Shown here in pieces: positions 9,286-16,909 of a stretch of 35,726 bases of DNA. The position numbers and the translations under genes are program-made. Numbering within the stretch: the first letter of the stretch is position 1; each line of letters begins with the position of its first letter. Location: contig JAHFUL010000005.1 of assembly GCA_023265155.1 (NCBI GenBank), positions 1 through 35,726 of the forward strand, written 5' to 3'. Origin of the DNA: Acidobacteriota bacterium (GTDB lineage Bacteria; Acidobacteriota; Vicinamibacteria; Vicinamibacterales; CAVVIG01). Under the pieces are notes generated by a model. The model had not been told where the DNA came from. It saw only the letters and a list, made by a program, of their open reading frames with translations, and searched no databases.

Positions 9286-9936
9286 TCATCGTTTGGCGTA
9301 GATCACGAACCACTTGTCCGTGAACAGATCGTTGAACTCCTCAACCGGTTTCAGGCCCGCCGCCGCCATCCACGCCGTCGTCTGCGCCTGGCTCACCTGC
9401 AGCTCCGGCTGGTTCCGGTGCCCGCCCTGATCCGGCTTGAAGTCGATCACCGCAATCCGGCCCGCTGGCTTGAGATACCCCGCGAGATTCTTCAGGTACA
9501 CGTCGCGATGCTCGATGTGGTGCAGCACGTCGTTGATGAATGCGAGGTCGATCTCGTCCGGAAGGGCCGGGTCGTCGAATTCGCCGAGCACCGGAACGAC
9601 GTTGACGATGCCCTGCTCGGTCGCCGCTTCCATGATGTGATCGAGGAGCTTCTCGTCCACGTCAACCGCGTAGACCTTGCCTCCCGGCTTGACCGCGGGC
9701 GAGAACCGGATCGTGAAAATCCCGGTCCCCGCGCCGATGTCGGCAACCATCTGACCGGGCTTGATGGCCAGCTTTGCAAGCGTCTCGTAGATCTTGAGAC
9801 TTTGAATGCGGGTTGGGCTCTCGAGCGTTGCGATCCACTCGTCAGCCGAGCGGTTGGCGAGTTGGGCCGCAGCCGGCTGTGCAAGAGCAACGGTGAGAGC
9901 GAACGCGACACACGCGAAGCATCGTTTCTTGGACAT
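9286..9936 (-). CDS. Exported class I SAM-dependent methyltransferase
   Basis: 216 aa. Residues 1-24 form a signal peptide (MSKKRCFACVAFALTVALAQPAAAQ in outline). The rest is a Rossmann methyltransferase: motif I VADIGAGTGIFTIRF near 65-79, acidic VYAVDVDE near 89-96, motif IV AFINDVLHHIEH near 132-143, and motif VI LKPAGRIAVIDF. The nearest recognisable type is the small UbiE-like family. An exported methyltransferase is odd because SAM is cytosolic, yet signal-peptide-bearing relatives occur in environmental bacteria. It starts 3 bp after the upstream MBL gene ends and is last in the 12882-9286 operon. The substrate is unknown. Confidence 0.85.
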   Translation of the reverse strand: MSKKRCFACVAFALTVALAQPAAAQLANRSADEWIATLESPTRIQSLKIYETLAKLAIKPGQMVADIGAGTGIFTIRFSPAVKPGGKVYAVDVDEKLLDHIMEAATEQGIVNVVPVLGEFDDPALPDEIDLAFINDVLHHIEHRDVYLKNLAGYLKPAGRIAVIDFKPDQGGHRNQPELQVSQAQTTAWMAAAGLKPVEEFNDLFTDKWFVIYAKR

Positions 9937-9939
9937 GGT

Positions 9940-10857
9940 TTATGGAATCTCTTTATACGTCAGATCCACGTTGGTTTTGAGGCGTGCCGCCTGGGGCGCA
10001 GCGTATCCCGTGTATTTCGCCGGGATCGTCCAGCTGCCGGCGATCTCGTCGACGGTTTTGCCGGCTTTCTTGGCCTCACGGACGGCGTTGAGGAAGTCAC
10101 GGTTGAACTCCGCGTACTCCTTCAAGTCGTTCCAGGTCATGACGGTGCTGTGTCCGGTGAGGATCGTGTCAACATTGCTGATGCCCGCCACGGCCTTGGA
10201 CAGCGTGTCTGGAATGGCGAGCCCGCTGCCGCCGTTCGCCGCATCCAATAGCGGAATGTTCTTCCCGGAAAACAGGTCCCCTGCGTGCATCGTCCGCAGC
10301 GCCGGGAAGACGACCCACGCGTCGCCGTTCGTGTGACCCGCGCCGAAATAGTACAAGTCAATTCGATCGTTCCCCGCGCCGATCGTCATCTTGTCCTTGA
10401 ACGTCCGCTTCGGCAGGCCTTTGCCGGCGCTGGTTGCGAAAATCGGCATCTTTTCCATGCTTGCCTTCGCGTTCTCGTGCGTCACGATGTCGACCGTCGC
10501 AGGGAACTCGACGTTGCCGCTCACGTGATCGCCGTGCGTGTGAGTGTTGATCAGCATCGTGACGGGCTTGTCGGTCAGCGTCTTGATCTTGTCGAGAATC
10601 GGCTGACCCCAGCCGGGATTCTTCGCGTCGACCACGGTGACCCCGTTTGTGGTGATGAACACACCCGTGTTGCCGCCGCCACCGGTCAGCATGAAGAGGT
10701 TGTCCTTCACCTTCTCCACGTTGACGACCGGCGGGCCCTGCGGGCCTCGCCCCTGGTTGCCCTGGGCAGCGCCGCCTGCCGGTGGCTGTTGGGCCGCGAC
10801 GGCCAAAGAGATTGCCCCGACGGCGATGATCGAGGTCAGTGCGATGCTTCGTGTCAT
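9940..10857 (-). CDS. Exported metallo-beta-lactamase-fold hydrolase (copy 1)
   Basis: 305 aa from an ATG with GGAGG 8-9 nt upstream. A signal peptide (residues 1-22) is followed by a low-complexity QPPAGGAAQGNQGRGPQ linker. The MBL motif THTHGDH (H106, H108, D110, H111) is intact, followed by GAGHTNGDAW and HAGDLF, which supply further metal ligands, and by LTGHS. It is a periplasmic, probably di-zinc hydrolase of the cyclase/SoxH-like MBL group. No substrate can be assigned. It is clearly paralogous to the next gene upstream and probably arose by tandem duplication. Stop and neighbouring start are 3 bp apart. Confidence 0.9.
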   Translation of the reverse strand: MTRSIALTSIIAVGAISLAVAAQQPPAGGAAQGNQGRGPQGPPVVNVEKVKDNLFMLTGGGGNTGVFITTNGVTVVDAKNPGWGQPILDKIKTLTDKPVTMLINTHTHGDHVSGNVEFPATVDIVTHENAKASMEKMPIFATSAGKGLPKRTFKDKMTIGAGNDRIDLYYFGAGHTNGDAWVVFPALRTMHAGDLFSGKNIPLLDAANGGSGLAIPDTLSKAVAGISNVDTILTGHSTVMTWNDLKEYAEFNRDFLNAVREAKKAGKTVDEIAGSWTIPAKYTGYAAPQAARLKTNVDLTYKEIP

Positions 10858-10873
10858 ACAGATACCTCCGGCA

Positions 10874-11800
10874 CTACTTCTTGAGCTCATCGGACAGTAG
10901 CTTCAGCTCTCCCGGGAGCCCCCCGAACAGGGCGGCCACGGTTCCTGAATAACCTGGATACTTGTCCGGCACTTTGTACTCGGTGGCAGCCTGCTCGGGT
11001 GTCTTGCCCGCCTTCAGCTCACCTTCGGCCCAGGTCACGAAATCCTTCATGAACTGCGCGTACGTCTGCAGATCGGCCGGGGTGGTCGTGGTCATACTGT
11101 GGCCGTTGATCACGGTGTCGATGTTCTTCAGCCCTGCGACCGCCTTCGAGAGGGTTTCAGGATACTGGAGCACGCTCCCACCGTTGCCCGGGTCGACGAG
11201 CGGCAGGCCTTTGCTTGCGAACAGGTCGCCCGCATGGACCGTGCGCAGCGCCGGGAAGACGACCCACGCGTCACCGTTGGTGTGGCCGGGTCCGAAGTAG
11301 TACAGATCGATCTGATCGGCGCCCTGACCGAGCGTCATCTTGTCTCTGAACGTCCGCTTGGCCATCCCCCTGCCGTTGTTTTGCTTGAAGATGTCCATCT
11401 TTTCCATGTTGGCCTTCGTGTTGTCCTGCGTGACGACGTCCACCGTCGCCGGGAACTCCACGTTGCCGCTCACGTGGTCGCCGTGCGCGTGCGTGTTGAT
11501 CAGCATCGTCACCGGCTTGGGCGTGAGCTCCTTCACTTTGTCGAGGATTGGCTGGCCCCAGCCCGGGTTCTTGGCATCGACCACGACGACGCCGTTGGTC
11601 GTGATGAAGACCGCGGTGTTGCCGCCGCCGCCCTTCAGCACGTACAGGTTGTCTTTCACCTTGTCGACGGTGACGACGGGCGGTCCCTGCGGACCTCGTG
11701 CCTGGCCCGCGCCGCGGGCAGCCGGTTGCTGATACGCGGCCGCGGCCATCGACAGGGCCCCCGCTGTGAGGATCGCAGTGAGAGCAATGATGCGCTTCAT
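10874..11800 (-). CDS. Exported metallo-beta-lactamase-fold hydrolase (copy 2)
   Basis: 308 aa. It has a signal peptide (about residues 1-22), a Pro/Gly/Ala-rich linker, then an MBL domain with THAHGDH (H104, H106, D108, H109), GPGHTNGDAW, HAGDLF and INGHS. Similarity to the downstream copy runs over the whole protein, including the linker (RGPQGPPVV in both), which supports tandem duplication. The ATG has TGGAGG upstream and overlaps the HupE-like stop (ATGA). The C-terminal tail after about residue 265 differs most between copies. Confidence 0.9.
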   Translation of the reverse strand: MKRIIALTAILTAGALSMAAAAYQQPAARGAGQARGPQGPPVVTVDKVKDNLYVLKGGGGNTAVFITTNGVVVVDAKNPGWGQPILDKVKELTPKPVTMLINTHAHGDHVSGNVEFPATVDVVTQDNTKANMEKMDIFKQNNGRGMAKRTFRDKMTLGQGADQIDLYYFGPGHTNGDAWVVFPALRTVHAGDLFASKGLPLVDPGNGGSVLQYPETLSKAVAGLKNIDTVINGHSMTTTTPADLQTYAQFMKDFVTWAEGELKAGKTPEQAATEYKVPDKYPGYSGTVAALFGGLPGELKLLSDELKK

Positions 11801-12882
11801 GAAATGCCTCCAGGGAAAAAAACACGCTGAATGAACCAGAAGGTGCCGGCGGCCATGACGACGACCGACCCGGCAACGGCGAACTGCCGGTCCGCCCAGG
11901 CCGTGCGTGATCTGAGGGCGGCGAGCGCCGATGCGATGGCAATGACGACGAGGAGCTGGCCGATTTCGACACCGACGTTGAAAGAGAGGAGCGACCAGGT
12001 GAGCGCGCGCCGAGGGAGATCCATGTCACGCAGCACGGTGGCGAAGCCGAAGCCGTGAATGAGCCCGAAGGCGAGCGCAATCCAGGCGCGCATGTCGCGG
12101 CCGTCCCGCACCAGGAGGTTGTCCACGCCGAGATAGACGATGGTGAGGGCGATCGCCGGCTCAATGAGACGGGAGGGCGGCGCAAGGATGCTGAGTGCGG
12201 CAAGCGATAAGGTGACACAATGCGCCGCCGTGAACGCGCTGATCAGCACGAGCAGTTGGCGTCGGGTTCCTCCGAGCAGCAGCAGGCCCACCAGAAAGAG
12301 GAGGTGCTCGGGTCCAACGAGGATGTGCCGGGCGCCATCGGCGATGAAGCGCCGAAGGACCGCAAGGATGCCCTGGCGGCTGCCTGTGAAGTACTCGAAC
12401 CGCGTCCGTCCCCGATCGAGGATCACCTGCGTCGCGATCGTTTCAGCCTGATAGAAATTGACGAAGGTTTGATGCGCCGGATCGTACGGGAAGAGGCTGG
12501 CGGTGACCACCAGCCGGCCGGGCGCTCGCGTCAGATCGTAGCGCCCGCGAAGCTTCAGGGACTGCCGCTCGCCGAGGATTTCAGGGGCGCCCCACACGCC
12601 GGCCGAGAGCGGCCGGCCATCGGCGTCGAGCCGGAGGCGGCTGTCGACAAGCGTGAGGATCTTTGCGGTCTGTGCCTGCAGCATAGCCGGCTCGAGGAGC
12701 CGTTCGGCGGGATCGATGCCGAGGTCGTGCGCGAGGTCGAACACGTGCGCGACCAGAGTGACGTCAACCGAGCCTGATTGCGGACGGATGTCGAGGTAAC
12801 TGAACGGCACCGGATGCGCGGACGCTGTCGCGCCGATTCCAAGGAACGCCAGGACCAACCCGGCGACACCCAGCCCTTTCAT
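11797..12882 (-). CDS. HupE/UreJ-like membrane protein
   Basis: 361 aa from ATG 12882; a TTG at 12891 is an alternative. A signal-like hydrophobic start ends in ASAHP. A beta-rich extracytoplasmic domain of about 160 residues follows, then six or seven membrane helices. Conserved histidine motifs sit in the membrane part: GPEHLLFLVGLLLLGG, AFTAAHCVTLSLA and GLIHGFGFATVL. This is the pattern of the HupE/UreJ_2 family, whose better known members are nickel/cobalt permease-like. Transport of a metal for the two downstream MBL enzymes is an attractive but untested idea. It is the first gene of a four-gene operon. Confidence 0.85.
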   Translation of the reverse strand: MKGLGVAGLVLAFLGIGATASAHPVPFSYLDIRPQSGSVDVTLVAHVFDLAHDLGIDPAERLLEPAMLQAQTAKILTLVDSRLRLDADGRPLSAGVWGAPEILGERQSLKLRGRYDLTRAPGRLVVTASLFPYDPAHQTFVNFYQAETIATQVILDRGRTRFEYFTGSRQGILAVLRRFIADGARHILVGPEHLLFLVGLLLLGGTRRQLLVLISAFTAAHCVTLSLAALSILAPPSRLIEPAIALTIVYLGVDNLLVRDGRDMRAWIALAFGLIHGFGFATVLRDMDLPRRALTWSLLSFNVGVEIGQLLVVIAIASALAALRSRTAWADRQFAVAGSVVVMAAGTFWFIQRVFFPGGIS

Positions 12883-12962
12883 GACCGTCAATGGTAACGT
12901 AAACTCACCAGGTTCAACGATCTGTACTATCCTATTGCGCCGTTTCCCTCACGGAGGTGGCG

Positions 12963-13421
12963 ATGCGGGTGTGGACGGCAAATGTGGCGTTTCTGGCGCT
13001 GATGATGGCTCCGGCGGCCATGGTCCTGCAGCAAAGGGCCGAGTTTACGGCGGTCGCGCTCGCCGTGGCGCTGCAGGACAAGGGAACCGTGAGCGTGCAT
13101 CAGATCCTGTTCGACACCGGAACGGCCACAATCAAGCCGGAGTCGGCCCCCACGCTGGCGTCCATCGGCGAGCTGCTTCAGAGCGACGCGATGCTGAAGG
13201 TCGAGATTCAGGGACATACGGACAATGTCGGGACTCCCGCCGTCAACCTGAGGCTGTCGCGGGATCGCGCCGCGGCCGTGAAAACCTACCTCGTTCAGAA
13301 TCTCGGCATCGCGGCGGACCGTTTGACGACCAGTGGGTTCGGCGATACGAAGCCGGTGGCCACCAACGCCACCCAGGATGGGCGGGCGCAGAACGTGCGC
13401 ATCGAGCTCCTGAAGAAATGA
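12963..13421 (+). CDS. OmpA-domain (peptidoglycan-binding) protein
   Basis: 152 aa from ATG 12963, five bases after GGAGG; a GTG at 12957 lies inside that site. A hydrophobic N-terminus (about residues 6-22) could be a signal peptide or anchor. The rest is one OmpA C-terminal domain: ILFDTGTATIKPES, then VEIQGHTDNVGTPAVN, LRLSRDRAAAVKTYLV and GFGDTKPVATN. The usual final NRRVE is replaced by AQNVRIE. It has no beta-barrel or long lipoprotein linker, so it is a minimal periplasmic OmpA-like protein likely to touch peptidoglycan. Confidence 0.87.
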   Translation: MRVWTANVAFLALMMAPAAMVLQQRAEFTAVALAVALQDKGTVSVHQILFDTGTATIKPESAPTLASIGELLQSDAMLKVEIQGHTDNVGTPAVNLRLSRDRAAAVKTYLVQNLGIAADRLTTSGFGDTKPVATNATQDGRAQNVRIELLKK

Positions 13422-13463
13422 AGAGCAGCTGACGAGGGATCCTCGGATCGGGTCAAAGGAGTG

Positions 13464-14180
13464 ATGGCGGAGATACGCATTCCGGTCGAGTACGCGTCGC
13501 ATCGCAAGGTCCGCGATCGCAACAAGCTCCATTATCGATTCAACCACTGGCCGGTCTGGGTCTGGGCCTTCTTCATCCTGCCGGGACCACTCACGGCCAA
13601 TCTCTTCGACCGCGGATTGGATTCGCGAATCCTGATCTGGCTGGGCGTGGTGGTGCTTGGCACCGCAATCGCCGGCGTCTGCCAGCGTCTGCCGGGCACA
13701 GAGGCGCGTCCGCTGATTGTTCGATTCATCGAGGATCGGCCGAACCCGAACCATCGACGCATCTGCTACACCGTGGCCTGGAGCGAGCTCGTGGCATTCA
13801 CCCTGCTCCACATCGTCGCGCTCGTGGCGGCGGTGATCACCGGGCAGTGGTATCTGAAGCAGCTGTACCGCCTCGCATATTTTCCGGTGGTGGTCGCGGT
13901 CTGGGCGATCGGCGCGCTGGGATGGTTGCCACGGGCGAAGCCGTCAACGCGCGGCGAAGGCTACGAGCGGCGCTACTTCTACGGTGCCGTGTGGGCAGTC
14001 TCGACGTCGCAGCCGGTCCTGTGGTTCGTGTGGAAGGTTCTGCCCCAGACGCGCGCGTTCGACGCGCTGAAGCTCGTGATTTTCGTGGGCATGCTCGTGG
14101 GCGTCGGGGCCCTCGCGTGGTTCGGCCGGTTGCCACGGACCCGCCCCATCGTCTCCGGCGAGTTCGCCATCTCTGCGTAA
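13464..14180 (+). CDS. Integral membrane protein of unknown function
   Basis: About 238 aa. Five or six hydrophobic segments are visible: WPVWVWAFFILPGPLTANL, ILIWLGVVVLGTAIAGVC, LVAFTLLHIVALVAAVITG, AYFPVVVAVWAIGALGWL, AVWAVSTSQPVLWFVW, and LVIFVGMLVGVGALAWFG. The N-terminus is polar and basic. I do not recognise the family. GTG 13461 and ATG 13464 are both possible starts, and AAAGGAG lies immediately upstream of both, closer than usual. It follows the OmpA-domain gene by about 40 bp and could be co-transcribed. Confidence 0.75.
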   Translation: MAEIRIPVEYASHRKVRDRNKLHYRFNHWPVWVWAFFILPGPLTANLFDRGLDSRILIWLGVVVLGTAIAGVCQRLPGTEARPLIVRFIEDRPNPNHRRICYTVAWSELVAFTLLHIVALVAAVITGQWYLKQLYRLAYFPVVVAVWAIGALGWLPRAKPSTRGEGYERRYFYGAVWAVSTSQPVLWFVWKVLPQTRAFDALKLVIFVGMLVGVGALAWFGRLPRTRPIVSGEFAISA

Positions 14181-14189
14181 GCCCCGATC

Positions 14190-14389
14190 GTAGGCCCGAG
14201 CTTCAGATCGGGCGAATCGGGCGATCGAGGATTGGCGCGATCCCGTAGCAACGCGAGAGGGCTGGCCTCTGACACGTAGGCCCGAGCTTTAGCCATCTGA
14301 CACGTAGGCCCGAGCATTGGCCATCTGACACGTAGGCCCGAGCTTCAGCTCGGGCGATCAGACACGTAGGCCCGAGCTTCAGCTCGGGC
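14190..14389 (+). repeat. REP array, five GTAG-headed units
   Basis: GTAG followed by GCCCGAGC occurs at 14190, 14276, 14304, 14332 and 14366, all in one orientation. Three units (14190, 14332 and 14366) carry a full palindrome of the type GCCCGAGCTTCAGCTCGGGC. The two 28-bp spaced units (14276, 14304) have a decayed right arm (TTTAGC, ATTGGC). The segment CATCTGACAC or GATCAGACAC precedes the later units. The array ends about 30 bp before the start of the downstream methyltransferase. Confidence 0.85.
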
Positions 14390-14421
14390 GATCAGCGGCT
14401 CGGGCGTCTGACGATCACATC

Positions 14422-15213
14422 ATGGCAAAGAAGGAAGGCTGGCACGGTTGGGAGGAATACGCTCCCTTCTACGACTGGGAGAACGCGCGGACGCTTGGTC
14501 GGCGAGACGTCCCGTTCTGGCGGCGCGCTGCCAGCCGCGTTGAAGGGCGCGTGCTGGAACTGGGCTGCGGCACGGGCCGCATCTCGCTTCCGCTGGCTCG
14601 GGCTGGCGTGTCGCTTGTGGGCGTCGATCGTTCCGCGGCGATGCTCGCGCGCGCCCGGCGACGGGTCCTGAGGAGGCACACGGCGTGGCCCGAGCGCCAG
14701 GCGCTGACGCTCGTCCAGGGCGATATTCGGGCGCTGCCGTTCGGCACAGGCGGGTTCTCCATGGTCGTGGCGCCCTACGGCGTGCTTCAATCGTTACTGC
14801 GCGACCGTGATCTCTCCGCCACTCTTGATTCGGTTGCGCGTGTGCTCGCCGTCGGGGGAATATTCGGCCTCGACCTCGTGCCCGATGTGCCCAACTGGCG
14901 GGAGTACCGGAACAAAGTCCAGATGCGCGGTCGCGCTGCGGGCGGCGCGCACCTGACGCTCGTCGAATCCGTGCGGCAGGAGCCGCGGCGGCATCTCACC
15001 ACGTTCGAGCAGCGGTACATCGAGCGCCGCGGCCGAAAGGTCGCCGAACACCGGTTCGAGCTCACGTTTCGCACGCTTCCGATCCGCACGATGACCAGGA
15101 AGCTGGAAGCCGCAGGATTCACGGTCGACGCGGTTCTCGGGGATTATCGGGGACGGCCGTGGGACGAGCGGTCCGATGTGTGGATCATCCTGGCTCGGCG
15201 AGACCCACACTAG
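14422..15213 (+). CDS. Class I SAM-dependent methyltransferase
   Basis: 263 aa, cytoplasmic. Motif I VLELGCGTGRISLPLARAG is near residues 44-62, the acidic residue of strand 2 is in VGVDRSAAML, motif IV-like VVAPYGVLQSLL follows, and then GGIFGLDLVPDVPNW. The C-terminal half continues with RTLPIRTMTRKLEAAGF. The N-terminal WHGWEEYAPFYDWEN matches small-molecule methyltransferases with a YxxxAxxYD opening. The substrate is unknown. The ATG lacks a clear ribosome-binding site, and a REP array lies just upstream. Confidence 0.87.
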   Translation: MAKKEGWHGWEEYAPFYDWENARTLGRRDVPFWRRAASRVEGRVLELGCGTGRISLPLARAGVSLVGVDRSAAMLARARRRVLRRHTAWPERQALTLVQGDIRALPFGTGGFSMVVAPYGVLQSLLRDRDLSATLDSVARVLAVGGIFGLDLVPDVPNWREYRNKVQMRGRAAGGAHLTLVESVRQEPRRHLTTFEQRYIERRGRKVAEHRFELTFRTLPIRTMTRKLEAAGFTVDAVLGDYRGRPWDERSDVWIILARRDPH

Positions 15214-15642
15214 CGAGGCTGCGCCTCAGACCCTCGAGGCTCCGCCTCGCTAGACGAACGTTTTTTACAGCCCCGCTGCGCGGGGTCGTCTTGACCTGAA
15301 AACTTGACTCATTCGGTGCAAATTTCGGAGGTCAAGACTTCTAGAGTCGTTTCAAGGCGCAGGCCGTATCGACAACCCACGTTGACATCAACCGGCCCAA
15401 TTGGCGCCCTCCACCCATTCACTGGATTCCGGGCATATGCCGCCGGCGCCAATCCACGGGTGGGGAGCCCTGAGAATCGTGGAACCCTATGTGCGAGACC
15501 AACGTGACCGACGGCCACCAGGCGGCAAAAATGGCCACGCGTGGGAGCGTCGGTAGGCGCACGTGGAGCGGGTCGTCGGTTCGTACCGGCAGTGTGGCGC
15601 CTTCCACCCATACAACGTTGGCCAGACGAGGGAAGACCCGGA
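15214..15642. other. Intergenic region, 429 bp, repeat-like, no intact gene
   Basis: At the left are hairpins GCGAGGC...GCCTCGC (15213-15253) and CCCCGCtgcGCGGGG (about 15271-15285), with TTTTTT between them; these could end the methyltransferase transcript. Inverted 8-mers CTTGACCT (15290) and AGGTCAAG (15329), and 9-mers ATTGGCGCC (15400) and GGCGCCAAT (15445), follow. The block GGCGCCcTCCACCCAT recurs with one change near 15596. No frame has a convincing start or domain. A minus-strand frame at 15419-15646 is faintly protein-like but unidentified. Confidence 0.5.
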
Positions 15643-16047
15643 TCAACTTTTAGAACGGACACGATCCCAGAGGCCCCGAGGATTCAGAATTGGGAGGGGC
15701 GCCTTGGCGGCAATGGCAAGGAGATCCTGATCTCCCGTCACCAGGACATCCGCTCCGCCCGCAACCGCCGAAGCCAAGATCCACCGATCATCCGGATCTC
15801 GAATAGGCAGGCTCGACGGGTTGGCGGGCTTCGGGACGACTTCCTGCGCTCGAAGGAGCGCCATGATATCGGCGACCGTGCCCGGTGGTAATTTGAGGCG
15901 TTGCGCGAGCACGTCGCGCAGTTCCTCGAGAACGACTTCACCCATAATTAGGTCGTGCTCCGCCAACACGATCCGTAACACGTCCGCACAGAGTCCCCTG
16001 GTGGCAAACGCGGCGACGAGCACGTTCGTATCGAGGAACACTCTCAC
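15643..16047 (-). CDS. PIN-domain toxin (COG1569-type)
   Basis: 134 aa PIN-domain protein, probable RNase toxin of a type II toxin-antitoxin pair. Acidic metal-ligand candidates are D6 (VFLDTNVLV), E41/E42 (VVLEELRDVL), D86/D87 (RDPDDRWILA) and D106 (VTGDQDLL). The opening MRVFLDTNVLVAAF and the DPDDRWIL block are typical of the putative PIN-family toxins of COG1569. Its ATG overlaps the stop of the ribbon-helix-helix gene upstream (ATGA), the normal antitoxin-first order. All active-site acids look intact, so it is probably functional. Confidence 0.9.
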   Translation of the reverse strand: MRVFLDTNVLVAAFATRGLCADVLRIVLAEHDLIMGEVVLEELRDVLAQRLKLPPGTVADIMALLRAQEVVPKPANPSSLPIRDPDDRWILASAVAGGADVLVTGDQDLLAIAAKAPLPILNPRGLWDRVRSKS

Positions 16048-16262
16048 GAGATCTCACGGAACACGTCTTCATCGGTCAGGTATCCGCGGGCCTCGGCGAA
16101 CGGCATGACGCGACGCCGCACGTCCTCAAAGCGCCGCAGGGATACCTCGCGTCGGACCGCTTGGCGCACAAGGTCGCTGCGGCTCTGGCCCGTCCGCTTG
16201 CAGAGCCGGTCGAGCAGACGTTCGAGATCTTTGTCGAGACGAATCGTCAGGGTGCCCTTCAT
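16044..16262 (-). CDS. Ribbon-helix-helix antitoxin
   Basis: 72 aa. The N-terminus KGTLTIRLDKDLERLLDRLC followed by GQSRSDLVRQAVRRE is a ribbon-helix-helix (CopG/MetJ) DNA-binding domain. The tail from about residue 45 would bind the PIN toxin. The gene starts directly at the edge of a 17-bp palindrome that contains an extended -10 element, so the mRNA may be leaderless and the complex may autoregulate. There is no Shine-Dalgarno sequence. Confidence 0.9.
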   Translation of the reverse strand: MKGTLTIRLDKDLERLLDRLCKRTGQSRSDLVRQAVRREVSLRRFEDVRRRVMPFAEARGYLTDEDVFREIS

Positions 16263-16279
16263 GTGTTACAGTGTAACAC
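16263..16279 (-). promoter_or_regulatory. Operator/promoter of the RHH-PIN module
   Basis: Perfect 8-bp arms GTGTTACA/TGTAACAC flank one central base. On the minus strand the same bases read TGTTACACT, an extended -10 (TGn then TACACT at 16275-16270), placed so that transcription would start at or near the A of the ATG (16262). No -35 match is seen. An operator overlapping the -10 fits autorepression by the RHH antitoxin. Confidence 0.65.
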
Positions 16280-16301
16280 GCTGGACACAAATCGACGCGC
16301 T

Positions 16302-16373
16302 GGCCAACATCCGTTTGCAGCCGACGGCGGCCGGCAAATGGTGCGCCGCCGCGGCTGAAACGGCGCGCTGGGC
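16302..16373 (+). other. attC-like recombination hairpin (candidate)
   Basis: The outer boxes GGCCAAC (16302-16308) and GCTGGGC (16367-16373) each match the integron core RYYYAAC/GTTRRRY at 6 of 7 positions. Inside, 16311-16331 pairs with 16345-16363 over 19 bp, with exactly two unpaired bases on one arm (G16317 and A16324) and a 13-nt loop. Extrahelical bases on one arm are a hallmark of folded attC sites. It sits between two toxin-antitoxin modules. No integron integrase is in the window, and the core GTT is GCT, so recombination activity is doubtful. Confidence 0.45.
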
Positions 16374-16429
16374 AGGCCTCGAATCGACGAAACTTGCAGA
16401 GGAGGTCCGAGTAGCGTGCAATACGGGCG

Positions 16430-16909
16430 ATGAAGCCGAGAGCGTACATCGAGACGACCGTCATCAGCTATCTGACGGCCCTGCCGAGCCGCGACTTGGT
16501 CCTGGCGGCGCACCAGCAGGTGACGCGTGATTGGTGGAGCACCCGCGAGGCGTTCGAATTGTACGTCTCGCAGTTCGTCTTGGATGAAGCGTCCGCCGGT
16601 GATGCCGGCGCGTCTGCCCGTCGAGTAGAAGCCCTTCGCGATCTCGGCATCCTCGATCTGACGCGCGAGGCAACGCTTCTCGCGGCCGAGCTCATTCGTG
16701 CCGGTGGCCTACCGGTCACGGCGAAGATCGACGCGCTCCACATCGCCGTGGCGTCAGTGCACGGCATGGACTATCTTGTGAGCTGGAATTGCACCCATAT
16801 TGCGAATGCGACGATGCGCGGGCGGATTGAAGCGATCTGCCGGGGCGCTGGATTCGAGCCACCGGTCATTTGCACGCCCATCGAGCTGGTGAAGGAGCAG
16901 GCACCATGA
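16430..16909 (+). CDS. PIN-domain protein, probable VapC-like toxin
   Basis: 159 aa. It opens with YIETTVISYL, the variant PIN start in which Glu replaces the first Asp. Further conserved points are E53 (VLDEAS), D101 in AKIDALHIAVA, and D114 with SWNCTHIAN near the end. This pattern is typical of a VapC-like PIN group in Acidobacteria and cyanobacteria. Its stop overlaps the start of a 59-aa gene (ATGA), which is probably its antitoxin placed second. An AGGAGG lies about 26 nt upstream of the ATG, too far to be ideal. The gene begins about 57 bp after the attC-like hairpin. Confidence 0.85.
   Translation: MKPRAYIETTVISYLTALPSRDLVLAAHQQVTRDWWSTREAFELYVSQFVLDEASAGDAGASARRVEALRDLGILDLTREATLLAAELIRAGGLPVTAKIDALHIAVASVHGMDYLVSWNCTHIANATMRGRIEAICRGAGFEPPVICTPIELVKEQAP

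Noticed and set aside
12905-12935. Possible promoter (TACTAT) upstream of the OmpA-domain gene
   Set aside because: The -35 region does not match and the spacing is arbitrary in GC-rich DNA.
14190-14389. Regularly spaced repeats that could look like a CRISPR array
   Set aside because: The repeats are REP palindromes with GTAG heads, the spacers are short and related to each other, and no cas gene is near.
15497-15623. A second attC-like pair of boxes (GACCAAC and GTTGGCC)
   Set aside because: The inner arms do not pair, so no attC fold can form.
15419-15646. Minus-strand frame with a slightly protein-like reading (PVRTDDPLHVRLPTLPR)
   Set aside because: It resembles nucleotidyltransferase-type proteins only faintly, has no start signal and overlaps repeated sequence; it was left as unassigned.
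16390-16410. AGGAGG site upstream of the second PIN gene
   Set aside because: It is about 26 nt from the ATG, too far to act as its ribosome-binding site; no frame starting closer has a recognisable domain.
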